Part shown: piece by piece, positions 9,647-21,600 of the stretch
Layout: every line of letters starts with the position of its first letter
Position numbering within the stretch: the stretch's first letter is position 1
From: Trichobilharzia szidati
Lineage: Eukaryota; Platyhelminthes; Trematoda; Strigeidida; Schistosomatidae
DNA length: 64,000 nt
NCBI GenBank assembly: GCA_944472155.2
Contig: OX235271.1
Coordinates: 80,026,256 to 80,090,255, forward strand
Reading direction: 5' to 3'
The notes under the pieces: generated by a model
Seen by the model: the letters and a program-made list of their open reading frames with translations, nothing else
What the model was told of the DNA's origin: nothing
Database searches by the model: none
Position numbers and translations under genes: made by a program

Positions 9647-12600
9647 GTATTTCGCAATAATATAAACACTTTGATTGTGTAGCTGGCAAAAAGTTTATCC
9701 TGAAAGGTATCACTGGAGAGTTTAAATCTGGTGAACTAAGTGCAATTATGGGACCCAGTGGGGCTGGAAAAAGTTCATTGATGAATATTTTAGCTGGTTG
9801 TTGTACAAGAAACGTTATTGGTGAAGTGTATGTTAGTTCGTCGCCAAGGAATCTACAACAGTTCCGAAAGATGTCATGTTATATAATGCAAGATGATTTA
9901 TTGCTTCCTCATCTTTCAATAGATGAGGCAATGATGTGCAGTGCTAATCTAAAGTTAAGTGAAAAAACCAGTTATGCCGCTAAAAGGAAAATTGTGAGTT
10001 TTTTCGACAGTAATCTGAATCTTACTCGTTTATTTTATTAATTTGTAAATACATATTTATCAAGTCCCAGAAAGAATAGCATTTGATATTACTTATTGTT
10101 TGAAAAATTCCTTTTATATCAGCAGGTTAATAATGAATATATATAAGTTAAGTCTGAAGCTTTGACCACTCAAACCAGTAGGCTTGTCCAAAGTTTTAGA
10201 AAAGTTTACTACACATAAATCATTTAATTGTTACTTGCGGCAGCACCTTGATTTTCAAAAGCCACAATAGAATCGTCCACATTTAGAAGTTTGTTCACCT
10301 TGTCAAACCAGTATAACTGTTTACTGGAACCCATCTTTTCAGCATCTGTTGATTCATATATCCACTGTACGGAAAATTAAAAGGACTATAGTGGGCCTAA
10401 GGCCTAATCTTTTCAATAATATGTTGAACATCCTTGCTTTATCATTTGCAGTTTATTGCTCTGTGAACATGTCTTAGTTATAAAGTGAAATTTTTTTTGA
10501 TAATTTTCAAAAATATTAAAGTAATACTGAAATATGCAGATAAATACCTAAAATCACGACTTTCAAAGTTCTTAAGCTATTTCTATCAAAAGAGTCTAGA
10601 ACTTATTTGACAGTCTGGAGATTCGTTGACAGCCGTTTTTCTCAGTTTTCTCCGTTTAAGTCAACTTATCAATAGATTTTATGACAAGTGACTTTTCGTT
10701 TCTTATTTTGACTGGAGACTTATCAGATAAGAATTCATTCAGAATATTTTTCTGGCTTTAAGTGATCATAAACAGTTGGTCATATCTTGGAAGTTTTCCA
10801 GTTAGGAGTTTTGTGTGTCTCATTGGTCAAACCTAAATAATGTTTTCCTGAATTTATAATCAAAGAATTTTGTCATGTAAAACTCCTGGGAACATGTGGA
10901 AGCTTTTCAAAGAAATTACAGGTTGTGGTAAGCATAGTTCTTGTGCTCCCCCTATTGATGTAAATACTCTTAATAGATCTTTTCTCCGCCTTCCCAATGT
11001 ACCTTTTAGCTTCAATGTAAAAAATAACATGGCCAGTGACTTTCATAGTTTTAAAACTTCTGATGTTCTTAAATGTTTAAAATCTCTTAAACCTTCCCAG
11101 AGTCTAGGTCCTGATGGTATACCTGCCATTGTCCTAAGGAAATGTGCTGATATTTTAAGCAACCCACTTACAAACATTTTTAATACTTCTTTTTCTAATA
11201 ATGTTGTACCTTCTCTGTGGAAAGATATTAAAATCATCCCTGTACCCAAGTCAGGCTCTGGTAATAATGCTAAGTTTAGACCTATCGCTACTACCTCTCC
11301 TTTTCTGAAAATAATGGAGAAATTATTGTTACTAAAACTTGTTCCCTTCCTAAGCTTCTCAAACGATCCAAAGCAGTTTGCTTACAAACAGGGTAAAAGT
11401 ACTTTGGACGCTGCTGCTGTGTTTCATCACAACATTGTATCCTCCTTAGACAAAGGGGCCAAGTTTGTCCGTTGTACGTTCCTTGACTATACATCTGCTT
11501 TCGGCTCTGTACCTAGAGGCCTATTGTTAAACAAGCTTAGCCTTACACAAACTGAACCCTGGGCTATCAACTGGCTATACTCTTACTTCTCTAATAGGAT
11601 GCAGTATATGGTATATAATGGTGTATCTTCCTCTCCTTTGCTTACTGAAGCTGGAGTTCCTCAGGGTGCTGTTCTTTCTCCGTTTCTCTTTTCCTTCTTC
11701 TTACATGATTTACCTCTCTCAGATGAAATCAACTTCGTCAAATATGCAGACGACCTGTCTGTATCGTATTCCATTAAGTCTCAGTCAGACTGCTTCAAAT
11801 TAAATAGCTTCCTGTCGGACATCAGTGAGTGGTCCAAACTAAATGGTCTCATGCTGAATCCCTCAAAATGCTAGACTATTGACTTCTCCCTTAGGCATAA
11901 ACGAGATCTACAAACAGTAATGAGTACTCATGAAGCCTGTTGCATTGAGGGGACTAAAATTGAAACTAAGTCTAATGCAAAATACCTCGGTCTAGTTCTA
12001 TCTTTCGACCTTACTTGGACATCTCATATCCTAACGATTTCTAAGACAGTGTTCTGTCTAACCTACTACATTAAGAAACTTAGACAATCTGGAATCACCC
12101 AACCTCTATTTTCACAATTTGTCAACTCTTGTATCTTACCTATTCTACTTTACTGCTCTCCGTTAGTCTTTCCTGGGCTACTGAAAAAGAACTATTCCAT
12201 CCTGAGAAGGATGTTGAACGTAGTCAGTAGGACTAGCGGTGTAAAACTCAGTCAGCTTGTCACTACTTTAGTTGATAGGCATCTGAATACATGCGAAAAG
12301 TGGTCTAAAACCATACTCTCAGACCCCCAACACCCCCTCTATTCCCAACTCTCTCCTTGCATCTCATCAAGTAAAACTAGAAATCAGTATAAAGTAATCT
12401 ATGCCCGTACTACCAAGTACAGGGACTCAACGATACCATACTTGGCCCGTGTTCTAAGTGACAGAGACAATGTTAAGCGTGAAACCTATGACTTGCTCTG
12501 TTATTAACAACATAATTTTAGGCTCTTTTATTTCTCTCTTATTTTGTATTCTTTAGTGAACTCCTTCTTCAAACATACTTAGCTACCTAAAATATTAACA

Positions 12601-15600
12601 TTGGCTTCCTTTTTTGTACTTTACTATATTCCTTCTATTGTGTATCCACTGGTTCCGACTCTATTAGCACTATGAGTAGTACAAAATTGTCCTGTCATTA
12701 ACCATCATGTAATTATTAGTCTTGTGGTTGTATTTTCTTATTTTCTATATTTTTCGGCAATATTAAACTGTCAATCATTGGTTGTGAACGCCATAGTCAC
12801 CACCTTAAAAGATTTTGTATTATTCAGGATTACTCAAACTACCACCACAAACACTGCATTAGACCTGACTATAAAAAACAAAACAACATCCCTGAAATGT
12901 TATTTTATGATTGTTTAGAGTTGTTTCAATCAAATTAACTGACCATCTTGGGGATAAACATTCTTAAATATCATTTCATAACTCCTTGTATGACTAAAGC
13001 TTTACTGTCACCATGCATAATCATATCATAGCTCCCACTACCCAATACTGAGTTATTATTATATGATGTTTATTTTCCTTTCTCCTTCTTGGTACTTTTT
13101 CGCATTTATAATTATTTTGTGTTTATCCTGTTTTTTTGCTGTTGGTGACTTTAGATTTTTTTGTTTGTTTAATACTCCTTTTAAATGTTTGTAAAATTAG
13201 ATGCAAATATTGTAGATATGTGCTGAAAATTCCACACTGTACCACTAGTACTGTTTCTGGAATAAAGCAAATTATTATTATTATATGCTCTATGCAGCTT
13301 TACTTAACAGGTGGATACCTTAAAACACGCTCACGAATATTTCTGATAAACAAAGTCGTTCCTAAATTTAAGATATAACGACAAAAGCATGTCTGCTCCA
13401 ATGATTTTAGGAAACAACATTTGTATCTTAAAGCAAAAAACCTGCATATAGATAATAAAAGCTTCTTGGAAATAACGTTGTATACCGATTCGTTGCCATC
13501 GGATTAAATGGAATTTGCAGTTTCGTGACATTGTGGGCAGAATATGTGTATGAGATTACGGGTTTTTTAGTTATTTGGGTGCAGGATCTTAATATCCTTC
13601 ATGTGGTCAGATGCACTACTAGCCGAAAAAGGAATTAAAATTTGCTCAGGAATTTGCTCCTGGTACGTTCCAGTATATGTGCTGAACAGTCAGATGGCGA
13701 CTACAGCAAATATATTACGATGAATGAATATTCAGTAGTCGAAGTGTTTTTCATTATGACTTGGCAGTACACCATTCTTTAAAGTGCGTTGACTTTTGAA
13801 AAGTTGACACCTTATGAATATAACATGAAATATTCATATCTTTTTAGATTTGGTGTTGACCAGTTGATAAAGGTAAAGTGGATAAAACTAAGTAACGTAG
13901 GAAAGGGGCTGTTGTTGGCAGCAACTTGGATGGATCTCTCTGAGACAGTCAATACAAATAAGCAGAAACATACTTCTATGCATTTCCCTGAAACACCCCG
14001 TGACAAGTTATGAAAAGGTATGTGAAGTGTATTCCTGGGAAAAATGTACAGAATACTGAATTGCAGTCCGGTTAATTAAATTTACAGGTTGTGAACACAT
14101 CTAAGCAGTGAGAAAATTATGATGTTATGGAGGTACTCTGGAAATACTGTGACACAATGTACTTGAAGTACATTAGAAAAAATATCGTAAAATATAAGGG
14201 ACCAAAAAGTAATGAGATATGTCCATACAGTGTTCAATGAAACGTGGTGATTCCAAAACCAATTCATCGTATCACACACTAGCGTCTAATGAGTTAAAGG
14301 ACTGCTAAGATACAGAAAATTACTTGTACATTCTTTTTTCAGCTTTCCATTAAACTCTATTATCTAACCCTATCGAAAGTCTCGAAAGTCAACTTGATAT
14401 TACATGCAACTTATTCTTTAACAAATATTTTTATTAGGTTGATAACATCATAAATCTGCTTGGACTGAGAGAAGCTGTGCACACGAGAACTTCTCAACTT
14501 TCTGGTGGTCAAAAGAAGCGCCTAGCAATTGCTCAAGAGTTAGTTAACAATCCTCCAATAATGTTTTTCGATGAACCAACAAGGTAAGGTTCTTACTGAT
14601 AACTATACTGGACTTTATTTTGAACTTCAACAAATTTATTGCTTATATATCATTATTGTAAAAAGTTATTTAAGGTAAACCGTGATTGTTTCTGGCCTGA
14701 AATAATTTTTAACTTTCTAAATAATTTCAGTCTTACACTGAAGTATCAGCTCTTTCGCCTGCTAGAAAGAATAATCAGTAATACCATCAACTCATTGCCT
14801 ATTTTAATTTCTAAACTTAAACTTATTTTCTCAATATGATAATGGTTAGGATGAATTAATTATTTATGCCAAAAGTCGGTATATATTTATAGTCCTATAG
14901 AATCGAAGCATATATTTTTTAATTCCCAGGAGGTGATAAGAATCAAATAACCAAATTAGTTATCCAACTCCGATCAGGAATAATCATCAAAATTTATTCT
15001 GAACACAATTTAATATTTGTTAGAAATTAAAGTGATTAAGAAGATAAGCAGAAAGATTTTAAAAAATATGACATCGATTAATCTGAATAGTCTTAATCAA
15101 CGGACAATTAAGTCTACCCACCAGATGGCTTTAGTCTCAGAAAGCATCCAGTTACCTTTTATTTGTTGACAGACTACCTTAGTGTTGTCATTTTGTGAAA
15201 ATTATTGTGACTCATATTCACTCTGAGAACTATTAAAGCAAACTTATTAATTATGAGGTCGAGTGATTTTAGACTTGTTACCTCGTTATGTATCTATGCT
15301 CATGTCTGACAGGCGTCTAACAGAACAAAGAAGATTGTTATAAAGTATAATGCTTCTTTTTTGCATATATGGCTTATGCAGTATGCTAGGTTGGCTTTAA
15401 AACTAAAGTTGAAGCTCTCTACATTTGTAACGAAAGATAATAACAGGTAGCATTTGTTCTGCAGTCATTTGAAAACTGTTTGTAGTTAAATGCCGTTTGT
15501 GGTCAGTTAGTTTCAGTTATGTCACTTACACGGTGTACACAAACAATGCCATCGAAATATCTGTTTGAACAATAGTCCCATATTCTACATTTCTAGTTAG

Positions 15601-18600
15601 AATGCTTTCTATTGATGACTTCCATGAGATAAATTCATAGTTGACCAATGGCTTAGGTGGTTTATTACAAAAACTATTCAGATTTTCAACGGAGTTATCC
15701 CCAGCCTTCTGAATCTCTTTTACCAGATATTTGTTTATATTTTAAATCACCATTAGTTTTGAAAATAATGCTAAATTAGTAATTTGGGGGGAAATGAAGC
15801 CGGACGTTTTCTGATCCTGATGATAAATGCTACACATCTGCGTCCGGTTCAGATTAGAATTCAATGGTTCTATAGATGACTTTGGTCCTAGTTGAAATCC
15901 AACTTGAAAATAATCGAATTCTTACAACCAAACAATTGAAAAGTTATATACTTCATGAACCAGTATCATGTTTTAGTCTGACTACCTCAGTATATGTAAG
16001 AAATACTTCCCCATCACCGTCGAAAGTGAAGACTAACTACCCATTGCCAAATGTTTACTTTTTATGCAACATTTGATGCCTAATCTTATTATCTTAATGA
16101 TAATAATCTTAATATAGATGCAAGGTGATATTTCAATTATTTAAATGTTTCATATTTACTCATAGTTTCATTTATTTTATTTTTTATAAAACGAATACTG
16201 AAAATGTATGCTGGAACCTCCATGCGACCGTGAAATCTTTCTGACTGACTGATATATAAATAAATAAAAATCTGTCCATCTTTTAGTGGATTAGATAGTG
16301 CTTCATGCTATCATTGTATTTCTTTACTACGACGACTGGCACGTGGTGGTAGAACAATAATCTGTACAATACATCAACCAAGTGCAAAAATATTTGAATT
16401 ATTTGATCATGTAAGTCTATTTGTTTATTTCTTTAAATCATTGGATCACTGTAATGGAAGCCAAAATGCTCTGAAACATAAATGAAATTTCATTCCTTTG
16501 TGTTTCGAGTGAGACATAGAGTTTTAAGCTTGAATTTTGAAGTTTCAGTAGCAATGGTGCCATTTTACAGGGCAGGATTGCTAGCCTCACTCCAAGTCTT
16601 CTACATATACAAGGTTTGCTATCGGCTAAAGGAGGATTAGGAGTGTATCGGCTAGAAATCTAACCCGGATGGTGTACATTATTAATGAGTATTGTACCAT
16701 TCAACTATCGACACACTAAAAATAGTTAGTAGTTTATATAGATAATTAACGAATTCTGCCGCAGTGACTAAATATTCAGATGACTCAGCTCATAATATGA
16801 ACGTCTTGAGGTCGATTTTCGGTGGATTCATGGGTGTGTATTGATGAAGATTCCCAAACTAGGATGACACAGTTTTTCAACACTCTCTTGCTTTCAACAG
16901 TTCTCCAACCAGTGTCCTTTTACCATTGAACGTGTAATCGATTATATCCGTCTAAACAAACATTTGAAAATCACGAATATATATATGCTTTCCAAATATT
17001 CAGTTTGAGGCAAATGAGTGCTCCTTCTGTCTTCCTCAAAGCACTCAACCATTTATTATTGCTTGTTTTGTTTTCACCTAGATTCTTTATATTCTTTTTT
17101 TTCGGTTAATTAATTCGAAAGGACAATTTTTTTGTGTTAGGTTTGAGTGAATTCGAGCGTTTGCTTATATATACATACGCTCATTCTGGATTTCTTTGAT
17201 CCTACATTTCTTGCTTTGAAGTTTACTGAGGAAAGGTTGGGCTAGAAAAAACTACTGAATAGTCTGAAAAGGAACTGTACTACAGGATGAATAAATCATT
17301 TGTCGGTCTTTATAACTGAGGCTGTTTTTCACTCACTACTGAACTGCTGATTAGTTTCAGTTAAAGCCTTAAAGCTGATATTACAGAAATATCCAAGTAA
17401 TACTTTACTTCTAATAGTTTATTACACATAAATTTACTGAGTCCATATTGATTTGGGAGATAATTAACTAGTAATTTTATCAGTACTAAATTTACTTGCC
17501 AATATACTTATATACTATATTATTGATAAATACATCAATAGCATTTCACTCCGTTATATATAGCTTGAAAAAACTAACTAAAAGTCGTCATCATATGTCT
17601 GGTTTAGGGGAAAAATTTTCTGTAGTGATTGACATACACTAATTCATGCTTCTTAATTTTCCCTTAACGTAGCTTAAACGTATAGACTAAGTGATATAAT
17701 ACCATTCTGCATGGAGGATTTCATTATAAGCTGAGATCATTTACAGAACCACTGGGAAAGCTGCAAGGAGTACTGGACAGCTGTTTCGTCCTAGTTTGGG
17801 ACTCCTCATCAGTACTCACCCACCGGGGTTCGAACCCAGCACCTTGAGCCACCGGGACCCGATCCAGTGGTCCTTGAATTCTAACTTCTGCCAATTCATG
17901 ACATAGCGCGACCATTTCGCAATGTCTTCTTCGATGAGTTACTGGCACATCTTCAACCTGTTGTATCCTACTGGTCACGGCTCCCCACTAGAACCCCAGA
18001 TTGACTGCCTGAATAGGGCCAGTCGCTAGTGAGCATCAGATTAATTTTCAAGTATTGATTTTGCAGGGATTTTGTTTGACTGCATGGAGGATTTCATTCT
18101 GGATTCGAACCCCGGGGGTGCGTACCACCGAAGAGCCCCAAAGTAGGACGAAACAGCTGTCCAGTACTCCCTGCAGGTTTTTCAGTGGTTCTCTAACTGA
18201 TGTCAGCTCATGATGAAATCCTCCATGCAGCCAAACAAAATCCCTACAAAACCAATACTTGAAAATAATACCATTCTCACTGTCTTGAAAACATAACACA
18301 GAATACTTCGTGCTGAATATTTGAAATACCAGGAAAAGATGCATTGACCATAAGTCTTCTTTTTGATTTTAACGTGTAAACAACGCGGAAATGCTTACGC
18401 ACAGTTAAAATTCGCAAAATGCATACTGTATGACAACCAAATGGTTAAATTTTAGTACTAAAGTGTATTGATAAACGTGGCGGACACGATTTTCGGAAGG
18501 GACTCTGTTAACCAGTTGATATCTGACACACATATCAATCATGATCTTCCGTTTGCATAACTATATAAATTTCCCTTAAGAAGAATCGTGTATTTCAGAA

Positions 18601-21600
18601 TTTCATTTGGGACTAGCATGCATCTACATTCACATATGACGTAGAGAATAAAATTTATTGTAAATTTGTACTGTAATGACTGAAATGTTTAGTCATGCTT
18701 TTAAAGCCAGGTTAAATTTCTTCATTGGGTCAAATTTGGAATCTTTATGAAGCCATTTCGATTGAAAGAAAGACAATGAAAGCTTTGTAAATCAACTGGC
18801 CATCTCAGAGAACATAACTTCACGAATATCATTTACCTGAGCTCTAAATCTTCTCCCACAGTTATGACTGTTTGAAAAGTTCACCTGATTGTTAAAACAG
18901 AGATAACACCTAATTCTGTTATATGAAGCTTGCTTTAATTATCCCTTTCATCAGTAAAACAGAGTGAGTTTCATAAGCAGAACACATATAATCAAGATAA
19001 GATGAATCATTTGTCTCTAAAATGTTTCTCAGACACGTATGAGCTATCGCAGTTCTACAGCTAAAAGTCTGAAAGAGATGCAACGCGGAATAGTCGAAAG
19101 AAATATAGGTCACAGAATACTTGCCATCATCTTAAATGAAGCAGTGTACTTAAAAATTTGTAAAGCAAGAACAACAAACATTGCGGGATGAAGTAAATTC
19201 AACTTCATTACGTGTACTCTAAATCTTTGAAATATTTGCATTTGACAATGGCATTTTTTTTAAAACTATAAAACTGTATACAAATGTTCAATTTAATGTG
19301 TATATGGAAGATTTAAAGCATACACAAATGTAATGAATTGAATTCATTCTACAATATTTGTTGTTCTTACTGTACAAAATGTTTTGAAGAGAATTAATTG
19401 TAAGAGGCACTTTTTGTCACACTGGAAGTTAATACAATGCAATCACAAAGGCAGTTATAAATAGGTGAGAACAACAACAAGCATCAATCATCATTTATCT
19501 AAAGAAGCCGCTTCTTTCAAGTACAAGCGGCACAGGTGGGGGTGTTAAAGGCAGGATCAGAAAGGTGAGACAGATCTTGATTGCTTTGAAGTGGGCGTGG
19601 AAATATACAACACACAGTATTGTAGGACGAGATCTGGATTTTTAACAGTAGAGTCAAGTCGGTTGTTCTATATTGTTCAGAGACTTGGCAAGTCAAGGAA
19701 AGCGTTTCGTATAGGCTATTTCGGACTTTAGTCGACGGCTGCCTTCGTTAGCTCAATACTGACGATCAAATGGACGGCTAGAAAGGATAAGTAACAAGGC
19801 GGCGAGCCAACCAAGAACCTGTTGCTCAACGAATACATAGAAGGAAACAGAAATTGACTGGAAATACACTCAGGAAATCTTCGAGTGTAATCGTGCGCCA
19901 ATAATTTAAGTGGAATCCAAACGGAAAAGGACATCTTGTTTATCTAAAGCTGATATGGAGGAGATAGTGTGAGTAGGAGATGAGAGTTTGTGGGTAACCA
20001 TTGAGCTAGGTAAAGACGACTACAGGAAACACGATGAAATGAAGATATACTGTCGAATCTCTATATTCCACTCAGAACCTGGAGGAATAATAATAATAAG
20101 CCAAAAGAAGTCACATGAAGTTTCAAACCACTTCGGGAGTAAAAACTGCTATTACCATTTGGTCGGTAAAGTTAGTCTTTTCTGTTAGTACTGAGTACTG
20201 CCATTCACAGTGACTTCGTGAACCATTAACATTTCTCGCTGAACAGCTTCACTGGTTTCTGAGATGCTTCTAGACTAACTGGGAAGAAAATATCAAAATT
20301 ATTTGGAAACAGTTTTCCTTTGAATGCCATGTAAGACGGTTGTATTATCATTTAGAGAACCAATAAAACCCACAGATTCCTAGACAGACGTGACGTCGCG
20401 GTTTGAAGCTCTTCATCATTACGTACCCATGACCCTATCGGTGGTCGCAAGCAGGATATTAGGCTTACGAGGCGATCGTCTTGACGCAACACAATTGCAT
20501 ATGAATTCTAACTTCTGCCGATTCCTGGTATGTAACGATATCTCCATCTAATGTTACCGGCGAATGTTTGTTCTCACACCTACCTTGACAAATCCCAGCA
20601 GGCATATCTTCTCACTGGAACTATAGACACTAGTGAGTATTTGAATAATTCTTAAATTTTCGAAATTTCGTATCTGTTAACTACTGAACTTATGTTTTAC
20701 AACTGTTTACCCATACACACATACACATACACCACTGTATACTCCACATACACATATATTTTCACATTCAGTTTTCTACGACCATGAACTTTTAGTCGAA
20801 CGTAATTACTGAAACGCTGATGAAAAGTACACTCTGTTTAAAGTGTATAACAAAAGTAGACTTATATTTGGAAGTCTAAGGTCAAATTTTGATCGCAGCT
20901 CATACAATTTTGTTTATGGTCTAACTGATATCAGTCCGTGATCAACTCGTAAAACATAACTAATCCTTACAAACCAAACTATAGAATATTATACATATGT
21001 TAGTGCCTGTTTCATGACTCATATGATTGGACAAAGTTTTTAAAAACAAGAGATGTCCATTTTTATAAATAAGACTGTGTTATGTTAATTTCGATTAATT
21101 TGCCTGAAGAAGTTCTGGTTATTGTATGAAAATATTTTAGTATTTTATAACCAGATTTTGTAACTAGATGAGATACAAACAATCCATTAGGAGAAATATT
21201 ATCTTCCATTGTAAATAATAACGCCAAAATTATCTTTTTTTTCAACAAATACAACATCTATGCATCGCCTAGAGAACGGTGAACTTCATGAGACAGAAAC
21301 TTATTCTCAAGTGTTGGATTTGTAGGGGTTTTGTTTGATTGCATGGACGATTTCATCATGAGCTGACATCAGTTAGAGAACCCCTACAAAACCTGTGAGT
21401 ACCGAACATCTGTTTCGTCCTCGTTTGGGACTCTTCATCAGTACGCACCCACCGGTATTCGAACCCGGGACCTTCTGGTTACAAGGCGAGCTCGTAGACC
21501 ACTGAGCCACTGAGACCCGATCCAAAGGTCCTTGAATTCAAACTTCTACTGAAGAGTCCCAAACTAGGACGAAACCAATGTCCAGTACTCCCACATGGTT

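Larger units (their letters stand above)
9994..14437 (+). other. ABCG intron 2 outside the CR1-like insertion
   Basis: 4444-base intron. It contains the sense-oriented CR1/Jockey-like element at about 10868-13285. The flanks (9994-10867 and 13290-14437) are AT-rich and hold nothing I can name. Confidence 0.8.
17709..18264. repeat. Family A foldback SINE, multi-unit copy with 13-bp target duplication
   Basis: ATAATACCATTCT lies at 17696-17708 and again at 18265-18277, so everything between inserted as one unit. From the left: a complete family A unit on the minus strand (tail at 17709, hammerhead-like module 17770-17815, tRNA-like B box near 17825-17840, head near 18030), a second minus-strand tail (about 18041-18094), then a plus-strand unit (B box near 18108, module about 18122-18166, tail to 18264). 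The outer tails, GCATGGAGGATTTCAT and ATGAAATCCTCCATGC, are inverted copies, so the insert can fold back on itself. It lies in ABCG intron 4. Confidence 0.8.

Noticed and set aside
9658..9660. In-frame TAA suggesting the ABCG gene is a pseudogene
   Set aside because: It lies within a 36-nt GT-AG intron whose removal restores the conserved protein; all later exons are intact and in phase.
11920..12507. Separate gene starting at ATG 11920
   Set aside because: Same phase as the upstream reverse transcriptase and separated only by one TAG; it is the C-terminal part of the same element.
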